Shown here piece after piece: positions 48,796 to 59,837 of a stretch of 64,000 bases of DNA. This stretch comes from Siphonodentalium dalli (taxonomy: Eukaryota; Mollusca; Scaphopoda; Gadilida; Siphonodentaliidae). A model generated the notes under the pieces. It was given only the letters and a program-made list of their open reading frames with translations. It was not told the origin of the DNA and did not search any database. How positions within the stretch are numbered: the first letter of the stretch is position 1; the number at the start of each line of letters is the position of its first letter. The translations under genes were made by a program, and so were the position numbers. Where the stretch lies: the NCBI GenBank assembly GCA_032622095.1, contig CP136066.1, positions 233,374,961-233,438,960 of the forward strand, written 5' to 3'.

Positions 48796-49059
48796 CGTTT
48801 TTGATTGGCTAGCCGCAACATTTGACGCACCATGCAGTTGTGCACGTGGGATTTATATATTTCGACAGTGGTTACACGGAGACTTGTTAGTTTCGATTTC
48901 TTTGCGCGAGTTTTGTTGCATTATCTGAGTAATTGTGCACTTATGATTAGTATAGGAAGTATTCTTCCGAGTATTGTTCAAATTGCTATATACTATTAAA
49001 AGTAAAAATGCCGCATAACTTAGCAACTGTGAGCTTTAATAAGGTGAATATAATGAAAA

Positions 49060-49221
49060 GAATACCTACAGTGTTTGTTTGAATACATGAAACATCTCAT
49101 TCGTGTCTGGAAAGAAATATCTAATTTTCACTCGCGGCTTGCACCCGCTCTTGAAAATTCGATATTTCTTTCCGGACACTCATGAGATATTCCGGTATTC
49201 AAACAAAAACTGTAGGTATTC
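49060..49221. repeat. Hairpin element with ~75-bp arms
   Basis: GAATACCTACAGT at the left pairs with ACTGTAGGTATTC at the right. Inner arms include GGAAAGAAATATC and its complement, around a GCGGCTTGCACCCGC loop. Probably a foldback MITE, with no target duplication defined. Confidence 0.8.
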
Positions 49222-49400
49222 TCAATATAGCACAGTAGTTATAATATATACACTTTCATATTCAATAAACTTCTAGTTGATGAGGACGCATGATTTTATG
49301 GTGTTTTACGACACTTTAGAAGTAAAAAGTAGAATTCTTGTCTTGATAAGACATTTTAGATTTGACGCGCGATTTCCACGGCTTCGTAAGTTTCTGTCAC

Positions 49401-50812
49401 TCAAGATAAGGAGGATACTCCCTCCGGCCATTCTTCGTGATAAGGAGGATACGCCCTCCGGCCATTCTTCATGATAAGGAGGATACGCCCTCCGGCCATT
49501 CTTCATGATAAGGAGGATACGCCCTCCGGCCATTCTTCATGATAAGGAGGATACGCCCTCCGGCCATTCTTCATGATAAGGAGGATACTCCCTCCGCCCA
49601 TTCTTCATGATAAGGAGGATACTCCCTCCGCCCATTCTTCATGATAAGGAGGATACGCCCTCCGCCCATTCTTCATGATAAGGAGGATACCCCCTCCGGC
49701 CATTCTTCGTGATAAGGAGGATACGCCCTCCGGCCATTCTTCATGATAAGGAGGATACGCCCTCCGGCCATTCTTCGTGATAAGGAGGATACTCCCTCCG
49801 GCCATTCTTCATGATAAGGAGGATACTCCCTCCGGCCATTCTTCATGATAAGGAGGATACGCCCTCCGGCCATTCTTCGTGATAAGGAGGATACTCCCTC
49901 CGGCCATTCTTCATGATAAGGAGGATACGCCCTCCGGCCATTCTTCGTGATAAGGAGGATACTCCCTCCGGCCATTCTCCATGATAAGGAGGATACGCCC
50001 TCCGGCCATTCTTCGTGATAAGGAGGATACGCCCTCCGGCCATTCTTCGTGATAAGGAGGATACGCCCTCCGGCCATTCTTCATGATAAGAGGATACGCC
50101 CTCCGGCCATTCTTCATGATAAGGAGGATACGCCCTCCGGCCATTCTTCGTGATAAGGAGGATACGCCCTCCGGCCATTCTTCATGATAAGGAGGATACG
50201 CCCTCCGGCCATTCTTCGTGATAAGGAGGATACGCCCTCCGGCCATTCTTCATGATAAGGAGGATACGCCCTCCGGCCATTCTTCGTGATAAGGAGGATA
50301 CGCCCTCCGGCCATTCTTCATGATAAGGAGGATACGCCCTCCGGCCATTCTTCGTGATAAGGAGGATACGCCCTCCGGCCATTCTTCCTGATAAGGAGGA
50401 TACTCCCTCCGTCCATCCTTCATGATAAGGAGGATATACGCCCTCCGGCCATTCTTCATGATAAGGAGGATACGCCCTCCGGCCATTCTTCATGATAAGG
50501 AGGATATACGCCCTCCGGCCATTCTTCATGATAAGGAGGATATACGCCCTCCGGCCATTCTTCATGATAAGGAGGATACGCCCTCCGGCCATTCTTCATG
50601 ATAAGGAGGATATACGCCCTCCGGCCATTCTTCATGATAAGGAGGATATACGCGCTCCGGCCATTCTTCATGATAAGGAGGATATACGCCCTCCGGCCAT
50701 TCTTCATGATAAGGATGATACGCCCTCCGTCCATTCTTCATGATAAGGAGGATATACGCCCTCCGGCCATTCTTCATGATAAGGAGGATATACGCCCTCC
50801 GGCCATTCTTCT
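49401..50812. repeat. 34/36-bp satellite, about 41 copies
   Basis: Unit CGGCCATTCTTCATGATAAG followed by GAGGATACGCCCTC (34 bp). From about 50425 onward most units carry GGATATACG and are 36 bp. Minor variants are TTCGTG against TTCATG, ACTCCC against ACGCCC, and CGCCC against CGGCC. The minus strand lacks stops in all frames, so 34-residue pseudo-repeats appear. Flanked by ACGACACTTTAGAA (49309) and ACGACATTTTAGAA (50868). Confidence 0.97.
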
Positions 50813-51017
50813 TCAAAACAATCCAATCAAAGTTATCCTACCAGGAACGGTTTCGAAAATAAAAATTACGACATTTTAGAAAAAAACGAACAATTTTCGT
50901 GGGGAATTTAAAACCCCACACGACATTTTATAACATGAATTTGCCTGTAAAACATCGAAAATGGCATTTATACTTTAAATCTTGACAAGTTATCTGATGA
51001 ACTTATGTAATCGAACC

Positions 51018-51482
51018 CGAAGATATAGATCGTGCCATAAATCTCTACTCTGGCTAACTCCCACAGATATCGTATTCAACCAGTACAAAACATTGGAACT
51101 GTTTTATGTTTTGACAGTGAACCTTATACAGTTGAATAAATGACGCCTGGAATATATTTCTTAGTTAATTCCTGTTCCTTAATAATATATTTCACTGTAG
51201 GTGAAGGTCCTCCTGGGTTAATTAATTCATTGTTTATACTGCGATATCGGCTGGCAAAAGTCACAGAACAGTATGCAATTTCGAGTTGGGACCTTCACCG
51301 ACAGTGAAGTACATTATTAAGGAAAAGTTAATAACTAAGAGATATATTCCCTGGGTCATTTTTTTTCGACTGTATAAGGTTCCCTGTCAAAACTTAAAAA
51401 AGTTCCAAGGTTGTGTACAAGTGGAATCTCTGCGGGTGTTAGAAAGAGTAGTTATTCATGACATGATCTCCCGAAGATACAG
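51018..51482. repeat. Foldback element, ~210-bp diverged arms
   Basis: Outer segments pair around CATTGGAAC and GTTCCAAGG. Middle segments pair as TTGACAGTGAACCTTATACA and TGTATAAGGTTCCCTGTCAA. The inner pair TCACTGTAGGTGAAGGTCC and GGACCTTCACCGACAGTGA is strongest. Overall similarity is about three quarters. An 81-codon frame within (51286-51531) is one arm read through and is not a gene. Confidence 0.75.
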
Positions 51483-51929
51483 AACATGCAATAAAAAGTT
51501 TCGCGCCAAAATGGCTGGTAAGACCTTATAGAAGACGATATGTAAATGAGGTAACGAATGAAACCAGGGAATGTAAAGAAATATTTCAGAATTACCAAAT
51601 AATCTATAATCGCTGTAAAAGTGCTATGGACGATTTATTTGTTTATATGAGTAGATAAATTACAAGCCGATGTGTCGGTATTCAGCGTTTAATACAGTAA
51701 CTATTTAGTATTATTATAGCTTACGTGACTTTTTCGCGTTCTGATTTGGTGCACACTGCTATACCATTTTTCGATAGTACCCCAGTAGCTGGCCTACTCA
51801 CATACTATTTTTTTCTATTTATAGTAACACAATAATTTCGCACAATCGGAATGACCCCTGAACACACGGACAATCTTAAACTATAGTGAACGTTACTTGT
51901 TGCATATCGGATATCATTAGGTTTATTGC
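51483..51929. other. Low-copy DNA, no gene seen
   Basis: No recognised feature between the foldback element and the 47-bp array. Confidence 0.4.
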
Positions 51930-54900
51930 ATAGCGAGGGGACTGAACTCTGTTTTGCAGTTGGGTCAGACATAGTGCAGCGAGGGGACTGAACTCTGTTT
52001 TGAAGCTTGGGACAGACATAGCATAGCGAGGGGACTGAACTCTGGTTTGCAGCTTGGGACAGACATAGCGTAGCGAGGGGACTGAACTCTGTTTTGAAGA
52101 TTGGGACAGACATAGTGCAGCGAGGGGACTGAACACTGTTTTGCAGCTTGGGTCAGACATAGTGCAGCGAGGGGACTGAACTCTGTTTTGCAGCTTGGGT
52201 CAGACATAGTGCAGCGATGGGACTGAACTCTGTTTTGACGTTTGGGACAGACATAGTGCAGCGAGAAGACTGAACTCTGTTTTGCAGCTTGGGTCAGACA
52301 TAATGCAGCGAGGGGACTGAACTCTGTTTTGCAGCTTTTTGACAGACATAGCGTAGCGAGGGGACTGAACTCTGGTTTGCAGATTGGGTCAGATATAGCG
52401 TAGCGAGGGGACTGAACTCTGTTTTGTAGCTTGGGTCAGACCTAGTGTAGCGAGGGGACTGAACTCTGGTTGGCAGTTTGGGTCAGACATAGTGTAGCGA
52501 GGGGACTGAACTCTGTTTTGCAGCTTTTTGACAGACATAGCGTAGCGAGGGGACTGAACTCTGGTTTGCAGATTGGGTCAGACCTAGCGTAGCGAGGGGA
52601 CTGAACTCTGGTTGGCAGTTTGGGTCAGACATAGCGTAACGAGGGGACTGAACTCTGTTTTGTAGCTTGGGTCAGACATAGTGTAGCGAGGGGTCTGAAC
52701 TCTGGTTTGCAGTTTGGGTCAGATATAGCGTAGCGAGGGGACTGAACTCTGTTTTGCAGCTTGAGTCAGACATAGCGTAGCGAGGGGACTGAACTCTGAT
52801 TTGCAGTTTGGGTCAGATATAGCGTAGCGAGGGGACTGAACTCTGTTTTGCAGCTTGAGTCAGACATAGCATAGCGAGGGGACTGAACTCTGTTTTGTAG
52901 CTTGGGTCAGACATAGCGTAGCGAGGGGACTGAACTCTGGTTTGCAGCTTGGGTCAGACATATTGTAGCGAGGGGACTGAACTCTGGTTTGCAGTTTGGG
53001 TCAGATATAGCGTAGCGAGGGGACTGAACTCTGTTTTCTAGCTTGGGTCAGACATAGCGTAGCGAGAGGACTGAACTCTGTTTTGTAGCTTGGGTCAGAC
53101 CTAGCGTAGCGAGGGGACTGAACTCTGGTTGGCAGTTTGGGTCAGACATAGCGTAACGAGGGGACTGAACTCTGTTTTGTAGCTTGGGTCAGACATAGTG
53201 TAGCGAGGGGTCTGAACTCTGGTTTGCAGTTTGGGTCAGATATAGCGTAGCGAGGGGACTGAACTCTGTTTTGCACCTTGAGTCAGACATAGCGTAGCGA
53301 GGGGACTGAACTCTGATTTGCAGCTTGAGTCAGACATAGCATAGCGAGGGGACTGAACTCTGTTTTGCAGTTTGGGTCAGACATAGTGCAGCGAGGGGAC
53401 TGAACTCTGTTTTGAAGCTTGGGACAGACATAGCGTAGCGAGGGGACTGAACTCTGGTTTGCAGCTTGGGACAGACATAGCGTAGCGAGGGGACTGAACT
53501 CTGTTTTGAAGATTGGGACAGACATAGTGCAGCGAGGGGACTGAACACTGTTTTGCAGCTTGGGTCAGACATAGTGCAGCGAGGGGACTGAACTCTGTTT
53601 TGCAGCTTGGGTCAGACATAGGGAAGCGATGGGACTGAACTCTGTTTTGAAGTTTGGGACAGACATAGTGCAGCGAGAAGACTGAACTCTGTTTTGCAGC
53701 TTGGGTCAGACATAATGCAGCGAGGGGGACTGAACTCTGTTTTGCAGCTTTTTGACAGACATAGCGTAGCGAGGGGACTGAACTCTGTTTTCTAGCTTGG
53801 GTCAGACATAGCGTAGCGAGGGGACTGAACTCTGGTTGGCAGTTTGGGTCAGACATAGTGTAGCGAGGGGACTGAACTCTGTTTTGCAGCTTTTTGACAG
53901 ACATAGCGTAGCGAGGGGACTGAACTCTGGTTTGCAGATTGGGTCAGACCTAGCGTAGCGAGGGGACTGAACTCTGGTTGGCAGTTTGGGTCAGACATAG
54001 CGTAACGAGGGGACTGAACTCTGGTTTGCAGATTGGGTCAGATATAGCGTAGCGAGGGGACTGAACTCTGTTTTGCAGTTTGGGTCAGACATAGCGTAGC
54101 GAGGGGACTGAACTCTGGTTTGCAGTTTGGGTCAGACATAGCATAGCGAGGGGACTGAACTCTGTTTTGCAGCTTGGGTCAGACATAGTGCAGCGATGTG
54201 ACTGAACTCTGTTTTGAAGTTTGGGACAGACATAGCATAGCGAGGGGACTGAACTCTGGTTTGCAGTTTGGGTCAGATATAGCGTAGCGAGGGGACTGAA
54301 CTATGTTTTGTAGCTTGGGTCAGACATAGCATAGCGAGGGGACTGAACTCTGGTTGGCAGTTTGGGTCAGACATAGCGTAGCGAGGGAACTGGACTTTGT
54401 TTTGCAGCTTGGGTCAGACATAGTGTAGCGAGGGGAATGAACTCTGTTTTCTAGCTTGGGTCAGACATAGCGTAGCGAGGGGACTGAACTCTGTTTTGCA
54501 GCATTTTGACAGACATAGCGTAGCGAGGGGATTGAACTCTGGTTTGCAGTTTGGGTCAGACATAGCGTAGCGAGGGGACTGAACTCTGTTTTCTAGCTTG
54601 GGTCAGACATAGCGTAGCGAGAGGACTGAACTCTGTTTTCTAGCTTGGGACAGACATAGCGTAGCGAGGGGACTGAACTCTGGTTTGCAGTTTGGGTCAG
54701 ATATAGCGTAGCGAGGGGACTGAACTATGTTTTGTAGCTTGGGTCAGACATAGCGTAGCGAGGGGACTGAACTCTGTTTTCTAGCTTGGGTCAGATATAG
54801 CGTAGCGAGGGGACTGAACTCTGTTTTGTAGCTTGGGTCAGACATAGCGTAGCGAGAGGACTGAACTCTGGTTTGCAGCTTGGGTCAGACATATTGTAGC

Positions 54901-55390
54901 GAGGGGACTGAACTCTGTTTTGCAGTTTGGGTCAGACATAGCGTAACGAGGGGACTGAACTCTGTTTTGTAGCTTGGGTCAGACATAGCGTAGCGAGGGG
55001 ACTGAACTCTGGTTTGCAGTTTGGGTCAGACATAGCATAGCGAGGGGACTGAACTCTGTTTTGCAGCTTGGGTCAGACATAGTGCAGCGATGTGACTGAA
55101 CTCTGTTTTGAAGTTTGGGTCAGACATAGCGTAGCGAGGGGACTGAACTCTGTTTTGCAGTTTGGGTCAGACATAGCGTAGCGAGGGGACTGAACTCTGT
55201 TTTCTAGCTTGGGTCAGACATAGCGTAGCGAGAGGACTGAACTCTGGTTTGCAGCTTGGGTCAGACATAGTGTAGCGAGAGGACTGAACTCTGGTTGGCA
55301 GTTTGGGTCAGACATAGCGTAGCGATGGAACTGGACTTTGTTTTGCAGCTTGGGTCAGACATAGTGTAGCGAGGGGAATGAACTATGTTT
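51930..55390 (+). repeat. 47-bp satellite array, about 73 copies
   Basis: Unit GAGGGGACTGAACTCTGTTT, then TGCAGCTTGGGTCAGACATA, then GCGTAGC. The segment from CAGAC through GAACTCT is the same core as the 34/36-bp arrays at 19.2-26.5 kb. The insert TGTTTTGCAGCTTGGGT is specific here. Variants are TGCAG, TGAAG, TGTAG and TTCTAG, TTGGGACAG, and CTTTTTGACAG. A block of variants at 51950-52350 recurs at 53362-53770, about 1,412 bp apart (30 units), marking a higher-order duplication. Confidence 0.97.
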
Positions 55391-55516
55391 TTGCGGCTTG
55401 GGTATACTCACAATCTGGAGAAGTCGTCGTGTTTGTCCGGGAAGTCCCCATCGCTCTGATCATACTCGCCCCAGCGTCTTGGTTGTCGACCGAATACATC
55501 CGGGTCATTCACTTCA

Positions 55517-55830
55517 CTCAACCTTCAAAGAGAAATTGGTATAGAAAATCAAAATCACAGAGCACGTAATCTCCAATGAGAAATAGGAACATGTATACGA
55601 AATCAAAATCACACAGCACGTAATCTTCAACGAGAAATGGGTATAGGAAATCAAAATCACACAGCACGTAATCTTCAATGAGAAATAGGAACATGTGTAC
55701 GAAATCATAATCTCACAGCACGTAATCTTCAATGAGAAATAGGAACATGTATACGAAATCATAATCTCACAGCACGTAATCTTCAATGAGAAATAGGAAC
55801 ATGTATACGAAATCAAAATCTCACCATCGC
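55517..55830. repeat. 54-bp minisatellite, about 5.7 copies
   Basis: Unit with ATGAGAAATAGGAACATGTA, CGAAATCATAATCTCACAGC and ACGTAATCTTCA. Some copies lack about 9 bp in the AGGAACATG part. Lies between the 47-bp array and the second hAT element. Confidence 0.9.
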
Positions 55831-55867
55831 CGCATTCAATTCAGACAATCCAATTGTGAGTTCAAAT

Positions 55868-56604
55868 CAGCGACATGGCGACATTTCCCATTGCCCATTC
55901 CCACCCCAAAATGTTCAAAATGGTCAAAATGTTCAACAGTTGGAAATTTCATACCTCACACAACATTAGTTGGAAATTCCACACCAACAATAGAATTGTT
56001 CTCTCAATATGATTTTCTAACAATTTATTAGTGGGAAATTTGTTGTTTTTAGACCAACATTTGCATATTTTGCCTACTTTTGATAAAAAAAAATTGAACT
56101 GAAATGGCCATAAGATGGAAATTTTCCAAACTTAGTGGTGGGTTACGTTGGAAATGTCCAACAACTGGAAAGCTTGAGCCCAGTCTGTGCTAGGATTTTG
56201 CAATTTTCATGTTCAGATTTCAAAATTTACTCACACCGGGCGGAACCATGTATGGTCGTCCGGTATGTCCTGGTCCCTCCCCAGTGGCCACTCAAATACT
56301 GATAATTAATTTAAGCAACACAAATATAGGGTGTGAATTTTCCTTGCGTTTGATCACTATATGTTAGGATTTTACAATTTTCAGGTTCAGATCTCAGAAA
56401 GTTCTCATACTGGTCCAAATCATGGTCGGCCCACTGACTAGTGGTATGTGAGGGATCAGTTGGAAAAAGTCAAAGCCCAAGGGTGGGGTGCAACTGGAAT
56501 TACGTAAACTTGTGAGTTTTGTGTGGTTCAAAAAGGGGGGGGGGGGGTGCAGTTGGAAAATCCAAGGTGGACACCCCAACAGAAATAATTTAGCCACGTC
56601 CCTG
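55868..56604. mobile_element. hAT-type non-autonomous element, copy 2, 737 bp
   Basis: Ends CAGCGACATGGCGACA and the complement of CAGGGACGTGGCTA are flanked by GTTCAAAT (55860-55867) and CTTCAAAT (56605-56612), an 8-bp target duplication with one mismatch. The interior (TTGGAAATTTCATACCTCAC, ACATTAGTTGGAAATT) is collinear with 21092-22031 but lacks the internal duplication present there. No transposase frame. Confidence 0.85.
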
Positions 56605-56639
56605 CTTCAAATGGTCCATAACCGCTCAATTTGTCACTG

Positions 56640-56785
56640 ATATACATATATATTGACAAACTCAAAATATATATTGGCAAACGATATACATATGGCAAAC
56701 GATATAAATATATTGACAAACGATATACATATATTGGAAAACGATATCAATATATTGACAAACGATATACATATACACACAGGTA
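56640..56785. repeat. ~22-24-bp repeat, about 6 copies
   Basis: Unit of ATATATTGACAAACGATATA type, with TTGGCAAAC and TTGGAAAAC variants. The same repeat is found at about 62556-62670. Confidence 0.85.
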
Positions 56786-56921
56786 TTAGGCACAAAAAAA
56801 TGTTTTTTTTTAATTTAATAAAAATTTCGGAAAGGTATCTATCTCATTTTTGATAGAGGTCAGCATTTTTCTCTACAAAAGCAACATTTTATTTTTTTAT
56901 TGATCTGTAATTGCAGCGCTA

Positions 56922-57810
56922 TGTGACCAAATACTCATAGTTTTCAAAAAAGTTTGGTTCGCTGTCGTATTTGAGATTAGTGAACATAGAAATCATTTAA
57001 AGTTGATAAATCAAATTTATTTGGTTGGTATCCGAAACGTCCTTCAATGAAAAATAAAAAAAATCAAACAATCCAACCCCTAAATCACCGAAATCTATAC
57101 TCTAATCATCAAACTAATTAGCCCTATTGTCAAACAGACGTTGTTTCACGAAGGACGGCTAAATTTGGGTGTGGTACTCAACATACATGGAGTTTAATAA
57201 CGATTTTTGTCTTTTTTTTCCGTCAGTTTTACAGATTTATTTTCGCGGGAGGCCATTTTTAAAGTGCGAAACAAACTCGAAAAACGCTGCAGTAAATGAC
57301 TCCAAAATAAAATAATTTTACATCGATAAAAAAAAATGTTTATCTAATTCCTTATATAGTTGGTATTATATATCCACCGCATGATTTTTGTCATTAATAA
57401 TGCCGGATATCAATTAAAAGAGAGATATTAAAATTAATTTAATAAAGTTCAAGTTAGTTTCGCTTTCAGTTTTGCAAAATGGCCTCCCGCGAAAAGATAT
57501 CTGTAAAACTGACGGAAAACAGGACCTAAATCGTTATTAAACTCGATGTATGTTGAGTACCACCCCCAAATTAGCTGTACTTCATGAAACAACGTCTGTT
57601 TGACAATAGGGCTATTTAGTTTGATGATAATAGTATAGATTTCGGTGATTTAAGGGTTGGATTATTTGATTTTTTGATTTTTCATTGGACGGACGTTTCG
57701 GGTACCAAAAAATAAATTTCATTGACAACTTCGAATGATTTTCTATGCGCACTTGTTTAAAGTACGACGGAAAGCTAAACGTTAACCAAAAATATGATTA
57801 CTTGGGCACA
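56922..57810. mobile_element. Large foldback element with ~330-350-bp arms, TA-flanked
   Basis: Left arm about 56922-57270, right arm about 57478-57810. Paired blocks include TGTGACCAAATACTCAT with its near complement, GGATCC-free AT-rich stretches, CAAACAGACGTTGTTTCA and its complement, and GCGGGAGGCCATTTT and its complement. TA lies just outside both ends (56920-56921, 57811-57812). The central ~200 bp is unpaired and AT-rich. No transposase frame. Confidence 0.85.
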
Positions 57811-57812
57811 TA

Positions 57813-58430
57813 ATGCTAGAATTCCAGATCAATTTGATAAAATATTTTGCTTTTGTGATGATGAATTTTGACCTCCTATTTTCACTATCAGCCTTGATAT
57901 TTACCTTTATATATTTTTATATTATTATTTTTTTGGCCAATTTTTTTTTTGGCCAAATACCTGTGCATATACATATATCGTCGCTCGAGAATCGCAATGT
58001 GCCAACTCCGTTTTTCTGTTTTCCGAGAAAGTGGCGATTGAACTTTTGGTAATTTCAAAATATCGTGATCTCGTTGTATACGCTCTTCAAAATATGGATA
58101 TATTTCTGTTGAGGTTAATATGATGACTAAACCACACAGGGTACACAAAACATCGAGTAAAATCGCAAGAAAGGTTGTTTGGGGGCATTGTATTGTGCAG
58201 ATAGAACTTTTACTATTTTGATTTCAGTTTTCTGAGATGAAACAGTATAGCCCTAACTATTTCTCGATTATTTCAATTTATCTCATGTCTTATCTCTATA
58301 GATATAACATTGTATATAATATAAGCATACATAACAAGAGCCACTACTTATATTATTCATGCATTGTTCTGGGAGTAAAAGCATGGCGATCAGGGGTGGC
58401 GACATCAGTTGTTACGAACCCTGGATGATA
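57813..58430. other. Low-copy AT-rich DNA
   Basis: T-rich runs at 57905-57955. The overlapping frames on both strands are unconvincing. No gene is supported. Confidence 0.4.
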
Positions 58431-58431
58431 C

Positions 58432-58512
58432 GGACCCCGGTTGATACGGACACTGATGTATACGGACCCCGGCTGGTATTGACCCCGGCTGGTATGGACC
58501 CCGGCTGGTATG
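58432..58512. repeat. 15-16-bp repeat, about 5 copies
   Basis: Units of GGACCCCGGCTGGTAT type, with GGTTGATAC and GATGTATAC variants. GC-rich relative to its surroundings. Confidence 0.85.
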
Positions 58513-58629
58513 TAAAAACATCGCGATATGACTGAAATATGTTTTCTTGCATGTGTTTCAGAAATTTTGAATTTATAGTTCAATTCAATAAATAGTTTGA
58601 ATAAATAGTTCTAGAATTCTAGAGCATTT

Positions 58630-58800
58630 ATATAAAGAAAAAGAACCCCAGGAACCAAGATGAAGAACCAGTAGTTGGTTCTTCGTGCTTCAAAGTTCAA
58701 ACACAGTTGTAGAACCAACATTACCTACAATACTGCTGTTTTGGTTCTTGAGAATTGAAAAACCAAAAGTGGACAGACAGATTATTTACAACTAAACTTC
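58630..58800. repeat. GAACCAA-rich segment, left of the trinucleotide tract
   Basis: Repeated AAGAACCA and TTGGTTCTT in both orientations. The phrase ACACAGTTGTAGAACCAACA at about 58699 recurs at about 61054, on the far side of the trinucleotide tracts. Confidence 0.75.
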
Positions 58801-59363
58801 AATCATCGTCGTCATCATCATGTTCATCATCACTGTCGTCGTAGTTATCATAGTAGCCGCTGTCATCATCATCGCTATCGTCGTCGTTGTCATCAACATC
58901 ATCGCCGTCGTCGTAGTTATCGTCTTCAACGCTGTCATCGTCGAAGTCACCATCACCATCGCTGTCGTGGTCTAAGTCATCATCATCATCATCATTATCA
59001 TCGTTGTCGTCGTAGTCACCATCATATTCATCGAGCTTGTCGTCGTAGTCATCATCATCATCATCATCGATGTTACCGTCGTAGTCATCATACTAGCTGT
59101 CCGGTATCATCATCATTATCGCTTTCGTCATTGTCATAATCATCGTCGTCATCATTTCATCGTCTTCGTTGTCATCATAATCACCTCCGCTATTGGCAGC
59201 AGCATCCTAATTATTACCATTATCATCGTCGATCGCCGTGTAGCAACATGATCAATATCATTATAACCATCGATGTCGACATCGTCATCATTATCATCAT
59301 CATTATCGTCGTCGGCGACTTCATCGACGTTATCTGTGTCAATTACGATCACCGTCGAAGTTG
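58801..59363. repeat. Trinucleotide tract, (GTC/ATC)n on the plus strand
   Basis: Interrupted GTC and ATC triplets. It encodes runs of Asp only on the minus strand. Interruptions are frequent, so it is an old tract. It ends at the terminus of the MITE at 59371. Confidence 0.9.
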
Positions 59364-59370
59364 TCGTATG

Positions 59371-59831
59371 TGTGACCCGCCATATCAAATACAGTCGTAA
59401 GTCGGGATTTTTTTTACCCTGTGCCAATGCATTCTCTTATATATGCGATTCGACCATAGGTCGCCTCGCATATATAAGAGAATGCATTGGCCTAACAATT
59501 TTTTACAATTTTAATAATTTTTTCTTGTATTCTTTAACAATTTTATAATTTCACCCATACAGAGCCCCAGACAAACATGAGCAGACGACACTCTTCTATA
59601 TGCTTCTATATATGTGTGGGGCTCCCTGCAGGGTAATGGATGTTTTTTATTTTATGACCTAAAAATTGTAAGAAACATTTATTTTTTTAAAAATGATAAA
59701 AAATTGTTAGTCCAATGCATTCTCTTATATATGCGAGGCGACCTATGGTCGACTCGCATATATAAGAGAATGCATTGGCACAGGGTAAAAAAAATCCCGA
59801 CTTACGACTGGATTTTATATGGCGGGTCACA
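59371..59831. mobile_element. Double-hairpin MITE inserted in the trinucleotide tract
   Basis: Inverted ends TGTGACCCGCCATAT (left) and its complement (right) continue as CAGTCGTAAGTCGGGATTTT on both sides. Then come two hairpins (about 59424-59490 and 59712-59780) with the GCATTCTCTTATATATGCGA arm. Between them lies a third, ACCCATACAGAGCCCC/GGGGCTCCCTGCAGGGT hairpin (59550-59636). The outer ends differ from the TTAA family although the internal hairpins are the same. Confidence 0.8.
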
Positions 59832-59837
59832 TATAGT

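Noticed and set aside
49306-50879. Overlapping MAGGRILLI/NGRRAYPPYHEEW repeat ORFs
   Set aside because: A 34-bp unit read through three open frames in succession gives a 34-residue pseudo-repeat. No gene evidence.
51805-53904. Minus-strand ORFs with SVPSLRYVCPKLQNRVQSPR repeats
   Set aside because: Product of the 47-bp satellite, without start context or unique flanks.
55378-55569. 63-codon plus ORF at the end of the 47-bp array
   Set aside because: It starts in the last satellite unit and ends in the 54-bp repeat, with no recognisable domain.
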